From positions 1-34,039 of the forward strand of contig JAFURP010000020.1 in the NCBI GenBank assembly GCA_017471785.1: a DNA stretch of 34,039 nt, written 5' to 3'. The notes under the pieces are model-generated. The model had not been told where the DNA came from, ran no database searches, and worked only from the letters and a program-made list of their open reading frames with translations. Below, piece by piece: positions 1 through 8,739 of this stretch; the first letter of the stretch is position 1, and each line of letters starts with the position of its first letter. Source of the DNA: Clostridia bacterium. GTDB taxonomy: Bacteria; Bacillota; Clostridia; Christensenellales; Borkfalkiaceae. The position numbers were made by a program, and so were the translations under genes.

Positions 1-668
1 ATGCCTGCCTTGGATACGATATACTCTCCCATGATCGACCCGATCCAAGCCATGCCTACGTTGATCTTCAGCATAGAGATAAAGGTGGGGAGCGAGGAGG
101 GGATAACGAGCTTGGTAAGTATTTGCCATTTGCTCGCGCCCATGGAACGGAGTAAAAGCAGCTTATTTTCGTCCGTCGCCATAAAGCCGCCGAGCATATT
201 CAGTATCGCCACGATCAAGCCGATAAGTACGGTCATAAACACGATCGCTTCGCTACCCGTGCCGCACCAAATGATGATAAGCGGACCGAGCGCGATCTTC
301 GGAAGCGCGTTCAATACGACGAAGTACGGCTCGGAAATGCGCCGAAACGCTTCGCTCCACCAAAGCAGTAGGGCGGTGGCGTAGCCGACGACGACGGCGA
401 TGAAAAAGCCTGCGAGCGTTTCCCAAAGGGTGGTGCCAACGTGATAGAACAGGGTGCCGTTTTCATATAGCTCGCCGATCGTTTTTATAATGCGCGAGGG
501 GGAGCTGGTGATGAACGGGTTTATCCATTCGAACTGCGCGGACAGTTCCCAAAAGAGCAATAACACGAACAGCACGGAAAAGCGCATTACGTTGATAAAC
601 ACGCTCTTTTTGCGAACGCCTTTGAGATAGAGTAAATGTTCCTTTGAGTAATTCGTTTCTTTTTTCAT
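1..668 (-). CDS. ABC transporter permease, SsuC/TauC/ThiX type (3' end cut by window edge)
   Basis: Reading the minus strand from the ATG at 668 gives an open frame of 222 codons that runs off the left edge, so the C-terminus is missing (relatives have about 250-270 residues). It begins MKKETNYSKEHLLYL, has a hydrophobic segment near residues 28-43 and further membrane segments, and near residues 172-194 carries the cytoplasmic loop LLRSMGASKWQILTKLVIP. That loop is the 'EAA' motif of BPD-type permeases, which docks on the ATPase. The start overlaps the ATPase stop by 4 nt (ATGA), so the two are translationally coupled, and AAGGAG lies 8 nt upstream. It should form the membrane channel of the importer encoded with the next two genes. 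Substrate unknown. Confidence 0.9.
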   Translation of the reverse strand, partial: MKKETNYSKEHLLYLKGVRKKSVFINVMRFSVLFVLLLFWELSAQFEWINPFITSSPSRIIKTIGELYENGTLFYHVGTTLWETLAGFFIAVVVGYATALLLWWSEAFRRISEPYFVVLNALPKIALGPLIIIWCGTGSEAIVFMTVLIGLIVAILNMLGGFMATDENKLLLLRSMGASKWQILTKLVIPSSLPTFISMLKINVGMAWIGSIMGEYIVSKAG

Positions 669-1399
669 ACGTTCAACTCCTTCCAAAGCAATTCAAACCA
701 CTTGGAAAACTCCTTATTCTCGCGCCGTTTGAGCGGCTCGGAGTCGGGAAAGCTGATCTCGTGGCTTGCAACGACGCGGGCGGGGCGACGGGAGAGGACG
801 AATATCCGATCCGCCACCGAGATCGCCTCGCTGATGTCGTGCGTGATGAGGAGCGCCGTCTTTTTTTCGCTGCGAATGATCTTATACACGTCGTCGCAAA
901 CGGAAAGACGGGTTTGATAATCGAGCGCGGAGAAGGGCTCGTCGAGAAGCAATACGTCGGGGTCGACGGCAAGCGTCCTGATGAGCGCCGCGCGCTGTCG
1001 CATACCGCCCGAAAGGGAGGACGGATAATTTTTAAGAAACTGTTTCAAGCCGTATTTTTCGGCGAGCGCAAGGGCGCGTTCACGGTGCTCGGGCGTATTC
1101 GTGCGCTTGATCTCCAAGGGCAAAAAGATATTCTTTTCGATCGTGCGCCAAGGGAACAATTCGTCCTTTTGCAGCATATATCCGAACGAGCAGCCGTTCG
1201 TTTTCACCTCGCCCGCCGTCGGCGGTAGCAGTCCTGCCGCCAAGGACAAAAGGGTGGTCTTGCCGCAACCCGACGGGCCGATAATGGCGACGAATTCTCC
1301 CTCGTTTACCGAAAAATCGAGATCTTCCACCGCCACCGTTTCCCCTTGCTTGCTGTGATAGTGCATCGAAACGTTTTCAAAGCGTAAAACTTCTTTCAT
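665..1399 (-). CDS. ABC transporter ATP-binding protein, SsuB/TauB type
   Basis: 244 residues, the usual length. Visible motifs are Walker A GPSGCGKT (41-48), Q-loop Gln77, signature LSGGM (129-133), Walker B VLLLDE (149-154) and switch His187, so it should be an active ATPase that powers the importer from the cytoplasmic face. GAGG lies 9 nt before the ATG. It is the middle gene of a minus-strand operon: 25 nt after the binding-protein gene, and overlapping the permease start by 4 nt. The family is the nitrate/sulfonate/taurine/thiamine-precursor group. The sequence alone does not say which of these it serves. Confidence 0.95.
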   Translation of the reverse strand: MKEVLRFENVSMHYHSKQGETVAVEDLDFSVNEGEFVAIIGPSGCGKTTLLSLAAGLLPPTAGEVKTNGCSFGYMLQKDELFPWRTIEKNIFLPLEIKRTNTPEHRERALALAEKYGLKQFLKNYPSSLSGGMRQRAALIRTLAVDPDVLLLDEPFSALDYQTRLSVCDDVYKIIRSEKKTALLITHDISEAISVADRIFVLSRRPARVVASHEISFPDSEPLKRRENKEFSKWFELLWKELNV

Positions 1400-1424
1400 T
1401 TGCGTATTCCTCTATCGGTATTTC

Positions 1425-2435
1425 TTACTTGTAAATTTCTCCGTACACTTTTTTCGCGTAGGAATTGTTTACGAGCTCGTTCAGCTCGGCGCGGCGCGTA
1501 AGCTCGCCTGCGTTTTCGATAATATCCTGTAATCGGTCGAAGCTGTCCTCCGTCATCGTAAGCTCCGTTCTCCAAGCGTCGATCTCTCTATACCGCTTGA
1601 CGGACGCGGCGAGCGAAGCCTCGCTCGTGCCCTCGAAATAGGCGGTGAGATAGGGCGCCACCGTTTGTTCGTCCGTTTCGTTGATATATTTGACGGCTTT
1701 GGTAACGGCGCGCAAGAAGCCCTCGGCGGTATCTTCGTTATCCTCTATCCACGAGTTCTTTGCGATAAAGCAGGTGTAGGGGACTTCGCCCGAAGCCTCG
1801 CCTACCGAAGCTACCACGTAGCCCTTGCCCGCCGCTTCGTATTCGTACGCGGTAGGGTCGAACATCGTGCAATAATCGGCGGTGCCCGCTTCGAACGCGC
1901 TCACCATCAGGTTGAACGCCACGTCGTAGTTCAAGGTCAAGTCCGTACCGTCCTTGAGGTCGTTTTGATTAAGTACGTATTCAAAGGTCATAGCCGGCAC
2001 GCCGCCCTTACGCCCCGCAAGGATCTCCTTGCCGCGCAGATCCGTCCATTGGAAATTGGGTTGGGGGGTCCTCGATACGAGGAAAGAGCCGTCCCGTTTG
2101 GTCAGCTGTCCGATAACGGTAGGCACGTCGGAAGAGCCGCCGATAAGTACGTATAAAGCTGCTTCGGGACCGCAAAAGCCGATATCGGCGTCGCCCGAAA
2201 GTACGGCGGACATTACGTTATCCGCACCGCCGCCGTTGGTCAGCTCGATCTTGATGTTCTCCTCCGCAAAGTACCCGAGGGAATCGGCGAGATAGAGAGG
2301 CGCGTAGAAAACGGAGTGGGTAACTTCGTTGATTTGCAGGGTTTTGATATCGCCGTCGTCCTTACAAGCGGATAAGGGCAGGACGGTCATAGCCGCGGCA
2401 AGCGCCGCACACAGTATTTTGGTCGGTTTTTTCAT
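1425..2435 (-). CDS. ABC transporter substrate-binding lipoprotein, NMT1/THI5-like (SsuA/ThiY type)
   Basis: 336 residues. A lysine-rich start, a hydrophobic stretch and the lipobox LSAC (Cys24) make this a secreted lipoprotein anchored outside the membrane. The mature part has features of the NMT1/SsuA fold: an early FYAPLYLADSLGYF segment that packs a helix by the ligand, then the GGGADNVMSAVLSGDADIGF region that lines the pocket in relatives. It should capture the substrate and pass it to the permease and ATPase encoded downstream. CGGAG precedes the ATG by about 11 nt. The leader is under 50 nt and holds no recognisable TPP or other riboswitch, so a thiamine-precursor role is neither shown nor excluded. 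Aliphatic sulfonates, pyrimidine precursors or flavins are alternatives. Confidence 0.92.
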   Translation of the reverse strand: MKKPTKILCAALAAAMTVLPLSACKDDGDIKTLQINEVTHSVFYAPLYLADSLGYFAEENIKIELTNGGGADNVMSAVLSGDADIGFCGPEAALYVLIGGSSDVPTVIGQLTKRDGSFLVSRTPQPNFQWTDLRGKEILAGRKGGVPAMTFEYVLNQNDLKDGTDLTLNYDVAFNLMVSAFEAGTADYCTMFDPTAYEYEAAGKGYVVASVGEASGEVPYTCFIAKNSWIEDNEDTAEGFLRAVTKAVKYINETDEQTVAPYLTAYFEGTSEASLAASVKRYREIDAWRTELTMTEDSFDRLQDIIENAGELTRRAELNELVNNSYAKKVYGEIYK

Positions 2436-2477
2436 AAGGCTTTTATCTCCGATTTGAAAAAAATTTTAGAATAATAT

Positions 2478-2507
2478 ATTATATGAACGCGCATTTATAA
2501 TTGACAA
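2478..2507 (-). promoter_or_regulatory. Promoter of the ABC importer operon
   Basis: On the minus strand TTGTCA (2507-2502), an 18-nt spacer and TATAAT (2483-2478) make a good sigma-A promoter, with transcription starting about 40 nt before the lipoprotein gene. Its -35 box overlaps the -35 box of the plus-strand valS promoter. Confidence 0.75.
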
Positions 2508-2529
2508 TCGTTTCGGAAAGTACTATAAT
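2501..2529 (+). promoter_or_regulatory. Consensus promoter of valS
   Basis: TTGACA (2501-2506), a 17-nt spacer and TATAAT (2524-2529) match the sigma-A consensus exactly. The leader to the valS ATG is only about 50 nt, too short for a T-box element, so valS does not seem to be controlled by uncharged tRNA here. Confidence 0.9.
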
Positions 2530-2585
2530 AAAGAAACTATACGATAAAATGGGATATTACCGAAAAAACACCGAGGGGTGCCGTT

Positions 2586-5207
2586 ATGGAAATGCAAAAG
2601 ACGTACAATCCGAAAGAATTCGAGGACAGAATTTACGCCGAGTGGGAAAGCTCCGGCTATTTTCGCGCGGAGCGCGATCCGAATAAAGTGCCGTTTACGA
2701 TCATGATGCCGCCGCCCAACATTACGGGGCAACTGCATATGGGACACGCTATGGACGCAACGCTGCAGGACACGCTTATCCGTTTTAAGCGTATGCAGGG
2801 GTACGCCGCCCTTTGGCTCCCCGGCTGCGACCACGCCTCGATCGCGACGGAGGTCAAGATCGTCGAGAAGATGAAAGAGGACGGGCTCACCAAAGCCGAT
2901 CTCGGTAGAGACGGCTTTTTGAAGCGCGCTTGGGCGTGGAAAGAACAGTACGGCAACCGTATTATGACGCAGCAGCGCAAAATGGGTACCTCCTGCGACT
3001 GGTCGCGTCAAGCGTTCACGATGGACGAGAGATGCTCCAACGCCGTGAAAGAGGTGTTCGTCAACTTATATAACAAGGGCTTGATCTACCAAGGGGACAG
3101 GATCATCAACTGGTGTCCCTGCTGTAAGACCGCGCTTTCGGACGCGGAGGTGGAATACGCCGAGGAGGCAGGTCATTTTTGGCATTTGCGCTATCCCGCG
3201 ACGGATAACGGCGCAGAGGTGATCGTTGCTACCACTCGTCCCGAAACGATGCTCGGGGATACGGCGGTTGCCGTGCACCCCGACGATACGCGCTATCAAG
3301 CGCTCGTCGGCAAAACGCTGAAATTGCCCTTGGTGGGTAGAGAGATCCCCGTCGTTGCGGACGAATACGTAGACCCTGCGTTCGGTACGGGTTGCGTAAA
3401 GATCACGCCCGCGCACGACCCCAACGACTTCGAGGTGGGCGCGCGCCACGACCTGCCCGTGATTCGCGTTATGAACGACGACGGCAGTATGAACGAGCTG
3501 GCAGGGGCGTACCAAGGCTTGGACAGATACGAGGCGAGAAAGCGCATCGTCGCCGATTTGGAAAAGAGCGGCAATCTCGTCAAGATAGAGGCGCATACGC
3601 ATAACGTAGGGCATTGCTACCGCTGTCATTCGACGGTCGAGCCGATCGTTTCCAAGCAATGGTTTGTGAAGATGGAGCCGCTTGCCAAGCCCGCTATCCA
3701 CGCGGTGATGCGCAACAAGGTCAAATTCGTACCCGAACGCTTCTCCAAGACCTATTATAATTGGATGGAAAACGTGCGCGATTGGTGCATCTCCCGTCAG
3801 CTTTGGTGGGGACACCGTATCCCCGTTTGGTATTGCCAAGACTGTAAAGAGGTGATCTGCGCCAAGGACGAGCCTACCGTTTGTCCCAAGTGCGGCAGCG
3901 CGCATTTGCGCCAGGACGAGGACGTATTGGATACTTGGTTCTCTTCCGCGCTTTGGCCCTTCTCTACGCTCGGTTATCCCGAGGAAACGGAGGACTATAA
4001 ATATTTCTATCCCACCGACGTACTCGTGACGGGCTACGATATCATCTTCTTCTGGGTGGCGAGAATGATCTTCTCGGGTATCGAGCATACGGGCAAGGTG
4101 CCCTTCCACGACGTGTTGATACACGGTATCGTGCGCGACGAGCAGGGTAGAAAGATGAGTAAATCGCTCGGCAACGGTATCGACCCGTTGGAGGTCATTG
4201 AAAGATACGGTGCGGACTCCCTGCGTTTGTCGTTGCTTCGCGGCATCGCCCCCGGGAACGATACGCGCTATTCGGATACGAAAGTAGAGGCTTGCCGCAA
4301 CTTTATCAATAAGCTTTGGAACGCTTCCCGTTTCGTGCTGATGAATATCGGGGATAAGAAGATATTACCCATTGAGAAGGTCAAGCTCGCGCCTGCGGAT
4401 AAATGGATCGTTTCCAAATTGCAAAATTGTATCCGCGAGGTTACGAACAATCTCACCAAATACGAATTGGGCGTAGCGAGCGATCTCGTGACCGATTTCG
4501 TTTGGGACGATTTTTGCGATTGGTATATCGAACTTTCCAAGCCCGCGCTCTACGGCGAGGACGAGGGGAGAAGGACGGAGGCGCTTTCCGTGCTTTGCTT
4601 CGTCTTGGAAAACGCGCTCAAGCTGTTGCACCCGTTCATTCCGTTCGTCACCGAGGAAATTTACGCAAATCTTCCCAACACGCAGGGCAGTATTATGACG
4701 GCGGAATTCCCCCGCTACAACTACCGTATGGCGTATAAAAAGGAAGCGAAGGCGTTCGAGGGCATTATGGAGATCATCAAGGCGGTCCGCGCTATGAAAA
4801 AGGACGCCGATTGTCCTCCCTCCAAAAAGGTGGAGCTGTTCGTCGTCACCGAAAACAAACGCCTCGTACAGCTTAATAAAGATTGCATTATGAAGCTTTC
4901 GGGCGCAAGCGATCTGACGCTGGTAGATAGCGCCGCGGAGGTAGAGGGTAAGACGGTTTCGGCAGTAACGGAGATCGCACAAATCTACGTGCCGCTCGGC
5001 GAGCTCGTGGATATCGAAAAGGAAAAGGCGAGATTGCAGGCGGAGATCGAGCGTATCGAGGGCGAGATCGAACGCGCGGAGGGGAAACTGAAAAACGAGA
5101 ATTTCGTTTCCAAAGCGCCGCAAAAGCTCGTGGACGCCGAACGCGAAAAGGTTGCGAAATACCAAGCTATGAAGCAAAAGTGCGCGGCACAGCTTGAAAA
5201 CTTATAA
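2586..5207 (+). CDS. valS: Valyl-tRNA synthetase
   Basis: 873 residues, typical for bacterial ValRS. It charges tRNA-Val with valine in the cytoplasm. The class I signatures are HMGH (51-54, the HIGH motif, after PPPNITGQL) and KMSKS (523-527). The connective insertion holds the editing domain, with [10 protein letters not shown] and [12 protein letters not shown], which removes mischarged threonine in the family. Four cysteines (417, 420, 433, 436) form a probable zinc knuckle just before the DEDVLDTW segment. The C-terminal tail of about 65 residues is a charged coiled coil ([19 protein letters not shown]) that contacts the tRNA corner in known ValRS structures. GAGGGG precedes the ATG. It is followed by its own terminator, so it appears monocistronic. 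Confidence 0.98.
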   Translation: MEMQKTYNPKEFEDRIYAEWESSGYFRAERDPNKVPFTIMMPPPNITGQLHMGHAMDATLQDTLIRFKRMQGYAALWLPGCDHASIATEVKIVEKMKEDGLTKADLGRDGFLKRAWAWKEQYGNRIMTQQRKMGTSCDWSRQAFTMDERCSNAVKEVFVNLYNKGLIYQGDRIINWCPCCKTALSDAEVEYAEEAGHFWHLRYPATDNGAEVIVATTRPETMLGDTAVAVHPDDTRYQALVGKTLKLPLVGREIPVVADEYVDPAFGTGCVKITPAHDPNDFEVGARHDLPVIRVMNDDGSMNELAGAYQGLDRYEARKRIVADLEKSGNLVKIEAHTHNVGHCYRCHSTVEPIVSKQWFVKMEPLAKPAIHAVMRNKVKFVPERFSKTYYNWMENVRDWCISRQLWWGHRIPVWYCQDCKEVICAKDEPTVCPKCGSAHLRQDEDVLDTWFSSALWPFSTLGYPEETEDYKYFYPTDVLVTGYDIIFFWVARMIFSGIEHTGKVPFHDVLIHGIVRDEQGRKMSKSLGNGIDPLEVIERYGADSLRLSLLRGIAPGNDTRYSDTKVEACRNFINKLWNASRFVLMNIGDKKILPIEKVKLAPADKWIVSKLQNCIREVTNNLTKYELGVASDLVTDFVWDDFCDWYIELSKPALYGEDEGRRTEALSVLCFVLENALKLLHPFIPFVTEEIYANLPNTQGSIMTAEFPRYNYRMAYKKEAKAFEGIMEIIKAVRAMKKDADCPPSKKVELFVVTENKRLVQLNKDCIMKLSGASDLTLVDSAAEVEGKTVSAVTEIAQIYVPLGELVDIEKEKARLQAEIERIEGEIERAEGKLKNENFVSKAPQKLVDAEREKVAKYQAMKQKCAAQLENL

Positions 5208-5216
5208 AAGAAGAAG

Positions 5217-5251
5217 AATTTCCCGTTTTTCCGATAGCGGGAAATTTTTTT
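5217..5251 (+). terminator. Intrinsic terminator of valS
   Basis: A 9-bp stem AATTTCCCG (5217-5225) / CGGGAAATT (5238-5246) with a 12-nt loop runs into a T tract, starting 10 nt after the valS stop. Confidence 0.85.
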
Positions 5252-5272
5252 GAAAAAAATCCGTTCAAACGG

Positions 5273-5301
5273 TTGACAAATAAAAAAGAAAAGTGTAAAA
5301 T
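5273..5301 (+). promoter_or_regulatory. Promoter of the rpsL-rpsG-fusA operon
   Basis: TTGACA (5273-5278), a 17-nt spacer and TAAAAT (5296-5301). Transcription would start near 5308 and leave a leader of about 145 nt before rpsL. Confidence 0.8.
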
Positions 5302-5307
5302 AGAAAA

Positions 5308-5453
5308 GCTGTCGTATAAAAAAGGGGTTACTATGCCCTTTTGCCGTTGGACAAGCGCCAACGCACGACGCGATTAAATCGCTTTCTTTGAAATTGCGGT
5401 AAGGGCAATTTCGAGAAAAATATATTCCAAAATTTTTACAAGGAGGTCAAGAT
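5308..5453 (+). promoter_or_regulatory. Structured 5' leader of rpsL
   Basis: This leader is long for rpsL and can fold into three hairpins: CGTTGG/CCAACG (5345-5350 with 5358-5363), GCGAT/ATCGC (5370-5374 with 5378-5382), and a perfect 8-bp stem GAAATTGC/GCAATTTC (5390-5397 with 5405-5412). GCCCTT at 5335-5340 can alternatively pair with AAGGGC at 5401-5406, which would break the third hairpin. The rpsL ribosome site AAGGAGGT lies downstream near 5442. A regulatory role is inferred from structure only. It matches no riboswitch I recognise. Confidence 0.4.
5333..5377 (+). CDS. Possible 14-residue leader peptide before rpsL
   Basis: ATG at 5333 opens MPFCRWTSANARRD and stops with TAA at 5375. 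AAGGGG ends 5 nt before the ATG, a good ribosome site. The frame spans the first leader hairpin and ends inside the second, so translating it would alter leader folding. It is too short for coding statistics and may be chance. Confidence 0.25.
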   Translation: MPFCRWTSANARRD

Positions 5454-5825
5454 ATGCCTACTATCAACCAGCTCATCAAAAAGGGTAGAGAACAAATCAC
5501 CTACAAGTCGAAGAGCCCTATCCTCGACAACTGCCCTCAAAAGCGCGGCGTATGTTTGTCCGTAACCACGACTTCTCCCAAGAAGCCTAACTCCGCTATG
5601 CGTAAGATCGCACGTGTGCGCCTTACGAACAAGCAAGAGGGTACGGTCTACATTCCCGGCGAAGGTCACAACCTGCAAGAGCACAGCTCGGTTCTCATCA
5701 GAGGCGGACGTGTCAAAGACTTGCCCGGTGTACGTTATCACATCATCCGCGGCGCGCTCGACACGGCAGGCGTAGCCAATCGTAAGCAGTCCCGTTCCAA
5801 ATACGGCGCAAAGCGCCCTAAGTAA
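5454..5825 (+). CDS. rpsL: 30S ribosomal protein S12
   Basis: 123 residues, full length. S12 lines the decoding centre of the small subunit. The conserved loops are present: [14 protein letters not shown] (about 38-51), with the lysines where streptomycin-resistance changes arise, and [14 protein letters not shown] (about 83-96), with the aspartate that RimO modifies in other species. Both loops read as wild type, so streptomycin sensitivity at this locus is expected. A strong AAGGAGGTC precedes the ATG. It is the first gene of the str operon. The rpoBC genes that often lie upstream in Firmicutes are absent here and valS is the neighbour. Confidence 0.98.
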   Translation: MPTINQLIKKGREQITYKSKSPILDNCPQKRGVCLSVTTTSPKKPNSAMRKIARVRLTNKQEGTVYIPGEGHNLQEHSSVLIRGGRVKDLPGVRYHIIRGALDTAGVANRKQSRSKYGAKRPK

Positions 5826-6088
5826 GAGGGGACAACCTCTAAAAGTATTGACTTTTAGCAAGCCGAGCGCTTGTAAAACAGCTCGAAAGTCGGTTGCGTT
5901 TTAAGACTGAAACCAAAACGCAAAAGACCTACTTGTAATCGGAATATAGCTCGAAAAGCCCCGAATAAAAGTAGGCAGTATGCAACGCAGGTTGCAGAAG
6001 ATTCGCACTTTCAAATATAAAGGGAAAGCGCGATAGCTGTACTGAAGGGTAACGCCCTTATCAAAAAATATCAAAGGAGGATAAAACT
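5826..6088 (+). promoter_or_regulatory. Structured spacer between rpsL and rpsG
   Basis: These 263 nt hold a run of hairpins: CTAAAAGT/ACTTTTAG (5839-5846 with 5851-5858), CAAGC/GCTTG (5859-5863 with 5869-5873), a 9-bp TTGCGTTTT/AAAACGCAA (5894-5902 with 5915-5923), CCTACTT/AAGTAGG (5928-5934 with 5969-5975), TGCAAC/GTTGCA (5981-5986 with 5991-5996) and AAGGG/CCCTT (6045-6049 with 6055-6059). CGAGC at 5864 can also pair with GCTCG at 5881 or 5949. None is followed by a T run, so these are not terminators. In E. coli S7 represses its own operon by binding the rpsL-rpsG junction; a similar control element is my inference here. AAAGGAGG follows for rpsG. Confidence 0.45.
5980..6036 (+). CDS. Possible 18-residue basic peptide in the rpsL-rpsG spacer
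   Basis: ATG at 5980 opens MQRRLQKIRTFKYKGKAR and stops at 6036. The only ribosome-site candidate is a poor AGTAGG (5970-5975). It overlaps the TGCAAC hairpin. The strongly basic content would suit a ribosomal context, but chance is the simpler explanation. Confidence 0.12.
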   Translation: MQRRLQKIRTFKYKGKAR

Positions 6089-6559
6089 ATGCCTAGAAGA
6101 GGTAATGTCCCTAAAAGAGACGTACTGCCCGATCCCATGTACAATAGCAAAGTCGTAACCAAGCTTATCAATCAAATTATGCTTGACGGCAAAAAGGGTA
6201 CGGCGCAAACTATCGTTTACGACGCGTTCAAGATGATGGGTGAGAAATTGAATATGGATCCGATGGAGATCTTCAAACAAGCTATGGAGAACGTTATGCC
6301 CGTAGTAGAAGTTAAAGCTCGTCGTGTAGGCGGCGCTAACTATCAAGTTCCCATCGAGATCAGACCCGAAAGACGTCAAACGCTCGCTATCCGTTGGATC
6401 GTTATCAATACGAGAAAGAGAAGCGAAAGAGAGATGTCTACGCGTTTGGCTGCTGAGCTTATGGACGCGTACAACAACGCGGGCGGCTCTGTAAAGAAGA
6501 AAGAAGACACGCATAGAATGGCTGAGGCGAACAAGGCGTTCGCGCATTTCAGATTCTAA
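6089..6559 (+). CDS. rpsG: 30S ribosomal protein S7
   Basis: 156 residues, the standard bacterial length, beginning [17 protein letters not shown]7 nucleates assembly of the 30S head and touches E-site tRNA. The RNA-binding segment [19 protein letters not shown] and the [10 protein letters not shown] helix are intact. AAAGGAGGAT gives a strong ribosome site 7-8 nt before the ATG. fusA starts 12 nt after the stop, so these two are cotranscribed. In several bacteria S7 is the repressor of this operon, which is why the folded spacer just upstream is of interest. Confidence 0.98.
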   Translation: MPRRGNVPKRDVLPDPMYNSKVVTKLINQIMLDGKKGTAQTIVYDAFKMMGEKLNMDPMEIFKQAMENVMPVVEVKARRVGGANYQVPIEIRPERRQTLAIRWIVINTRKRSEREMSTRLAAELMDAYNNAGGSVKKKEDTHRMAEANKAFAHFRF

Positions 6560-6571
6560 AAGAGGTAAGGT

Positions 6572-8653
6572 ATGGCAAGAGAATACGATTTATTCCACAC
6601 CAGAAATTTCGGTATTATGGCGCATATTGACGCCGGTAAGACCACGACGACCGAACGTATCCTGTTCTATACGGGTAAGACGCACAAGATCGGTGAAACG
6701 CACGAGGGCTCCGCTACGATGGACTGGATGGTTCAAGAGCAAGAGCGTGGTATCACCATTACGTCCGCGGCTACGACCTGTATTTGGAAAGGACACCGTT
6801 TCAACATCATCGACACCCCGGGCCACGTTGACTTCACCGTAGAAGTTGAGCGTTCGCTCCGCGTTTTGGACGGCGCCGTTGCGACGTTCTGCGCAAAGGG
6901 CGGCGTTGAGCCTCAATCGGAAACGGTATGGCGTCAGGCGGACAACTACAAGGTTCCCCGTATCGCATACGTCAACAAGATGGATATCAACGGCGCGGAC
7001 TACTATCGCGTGGAAAATATGATCCGCGAGAGATTGGGCGCAAATCCCGTTCCCATTGAGCTTCCCATCGGCAAGGAAGACACCTTCAAGGGTATCATCG
7101 ACCTTATCAATATGGAAGCGGAGGTCTACTACGACGATTTGGGTAAGGATTTCCGTAAGGAAGCGATTCCCGAGGATATGATGGACCTTGCGAACGAATA
7201 CAGAGCAAAGCTCGTTGAAGAAGCGGCTTCCGCAAGCGACGAGCTTATGGAAAAATACTTCGAGGACGGCGATCTTTCGGCGGAGGATATCGTCAAGGGC
7301 TTGCGCGTTCGTTGCTTGCAAATGGAAGCGATCCCTATGCTTTGCGGCTCGTCCTATAAGAACAAGGGCGTTCAGTTCTTGCTCGACGCGGTCATCAACT
7401 TCCTTCCCAGTCCTTTGGACGTAGACCACGTTAAGGGTACCAACCCCGACACGGGCGAAGAGGAAGAGAGAAAGACGTCGGACGACGAACCGTTCTCCGG
7501 TCTTGCGTTCAAGATCGCAACCGACCCGTTCGTGGGCTCGCTTGCGTATTTCAGAGCGTATTCGGGCGTTTTGGCGGCAGGCTCGTACGTTTACAACTCC
7601 ACCAAGGAGAAGAAGGAAAGAGTCGGTCGTTTGGTGCAAATGCACTCCAACGAAAGAAAGGATATTTCCGAAATTTGCTCGGGTGATATTTGCGCGATCG
7701 TAGGTTTGAAATACACGACGACGGGCGACACGCTTTGCGACGAGAAACACCCCATCATTCTTGAGAAGATGGTATTCCCCGAGCCCGTTATCCAGCTTTC
7801 CCTCGAGCCTAAAACGAAAGCAGGTCAAGAGAAGATGACGATGGCGCTCATCAAGCTTGCGGAGGAGGACCCCACGTTCAAGACGTATACCGATCAAGAA
7901 ACGGGTCAAACGATCATCGCGGGTATGGGTGAGCTGCACCTCGATATTATCGTTGACAGACTTTTGAGAGAGTTCAAGGTGGAAGCGAACGTCGGCGCGC
8001 CGCAGGTTGCTTACCGTGAAACGTTCCGTAAGGAAGTGGAAGCGGAAGGTATGTACAAGCGTCAATCGGGCGGTAAGGGTCAATACGGTCATTGTAAGCT
8101 TCGCCTTATTCCTCAAGAGCCCGGTCAAGGCTACGCGTTCGAGGACGCGACGGTCGGCGGCTCTATTCCCAAGGAATATATCCCCGCGATCGACAAGGGT
8201 ATCCAAGAGGCTGCGAAGAACGGCTATCTTGCAGGCTACGAAATGGTAGACTTCAAGGTCGTCGTATACGACGGTAGCTACCACGAGGTCGACTCGTCCG
8301 AAATGGCGTTCAAGATCGCAGGCTCGCTCGGTTTCAAAGACGGTATGACGAGAGCCAACCCCGTCTTGCTCGAGCCGATCATGAAAGTACAGATCATCAC
8401 GCCCGAAGATTACTTCGGCGACTTGATGGGTAACGTTTCCGGTCGTCGCGGTACCATTTTGGGTACGGACGATAGAAACGGCGCGAAGATCATCGACGCG
8501 GAGATCCCTCTTTCCGAAATGTTCGGTTATGCGACGGAGCTTCGTTCGAGAACGCAAGGACGCGGTCAATTCACCATGCAGTTCGATCATTACAGCGAAG
8601 TGCCTTCGAGCATTTCCAAGGAAATTATCGAAAAGCGCGGTAAGAAAGACTAA
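6572..8653 (+). CDS. fusA: Translation elongation factor G
   Basis: 693 residues, full length. EF-G is the GTPase that moves tRNA and mRNA through the ribosome and, with RRF, recycles it. Its G-domain motifs are AHIDAGKT (17-24), RGITI (59-63), DTPGH (81-85) and NKMD (135-138). Domains II to V follow, with GMGELHLDI in domain III and the [20 protein letters not shown] element in domain V, here starting [20 protein letters not shown] precedes the ATG, 12 nt after rpsG. The sequence is continuous, without frameshift. No fusidic-acid resistance change can be assigned by eye. Confidence 0.98.
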   Translation: MAREYDLFHTRNFGIMAHIDAGKTTTTERILFYTGKTHKIGETHEGSATMDWMVQEQERGITITSAATTCIWKGHRFNIIDTPGHVDFTVEVERSLRVLDGAVATFCAKGGVEPQSETVWRQADNYKVPRIAYVNKMDINGADYYRVENMIRERLGANPVPIELPIGKEDTFKGIIDLINMEAEVYYDDLGKDFRKEAIPEDMMDLANEYRAKLVEEAASASDELMEKYFEDGDLSAEDIVKGLRVRCLQMEAIPMLCGSSYKNKGVQFLLDAVINFLPSPLDVDHVKGTNPDTGEEEERKTSDDEPFSGLAFKIATDPFVGSLAYFRAYSGVLAAGSYVYNSTKEKKERVGRLVQMHSNERKDISEICSGDICAIVGLKYTTTGDTLCDEKHPIILEKMVFPEPVIQLSLEPKTKAGQEKMTMALIKLAEEDPTFKTYTDQETGQTIIAGMGELHLDIIVDRLLREFKVEANVGAPQVAYRETFRKEVEAEGMYKRQSGGKGQYGHCKLRLIPQEPGQGYAFEDATVGGSIPKEYIPAIDKGIQEAAKNGYLAGYEMVDFKVVVYDGSYHEVDSSEMAFKIAGSLGFKDGMTRANPVLLEPIMKVQIITPEDYFGDLMGNVSGRRGTILGTDDRNGAKIIDAEIPLSEMFGYATELRSRTQGRGQFTMQFDHYSEVPSSISKEIIEKRGKKD

Positions 8654-8665
8654 TTTCGCGAAAAA

Positions 8666-8698
8666 TTTGTTTTCCGTCTGAAAAAGACGGAAAACAAA
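8666..8698. other. 13-bp hairpin after fusA without a T tract
   Basis: TTTGTTTTCCGTC (8666-8678) pairs perfectly with GACGGAAAACAAA (8686-8698) around a 7-nt loop, 12 nt after the fusA stop. On the plus strand no T run follows, so it is a poor intrinsic terminator; on the minus strand it runs into TTTTT. It may instead protect the mRNA end or act with a termination factor. Confidence 0.5.
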
Positions 8699-8739
8699 GG
8701 AAATTTATCAAAAATTTTGCAAAAACACCCGTAAAACGT

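Noticed and set aside
3066..4124. A 352-codon minus-strand frame opposite valS, and a similar one at 17620-18696 opposite mfd
   Set aside because: They lie fully inside proven genes in the other direction, are His/Arg-rich as antisense frames usually are, and show no domain.
5454..5825. Streptomycin-resistance change in S12
   Set aside because: Both lysine-containing loops have the usual sensitive residues.
5848..5877. Possible internal promoter for rpsG, TTGACT-18-TGTAAA
   Set aside because: The -10 box is poor, and the TTGACT falls within the loop and arm of a hairpin; chance in AT-rich spacer DNA is likely.
6590..8590. A 666-codon open frame on the minus strand opposite fusA, and a 414-codon one opposite tuf (8898-10142)
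   Set aside because: Both are antisense shadows: strong codon bias in highly expressed genes removes stop codons from the opposite frame. They have no family motifs and no ribosome sites, and the plus-strand proteins are certain.
8666..8698. fusA intrinsic terminator
   Set aside because: The stem is perfect but there is no T run in the direction of transcription, so I list it only as a hairpin.
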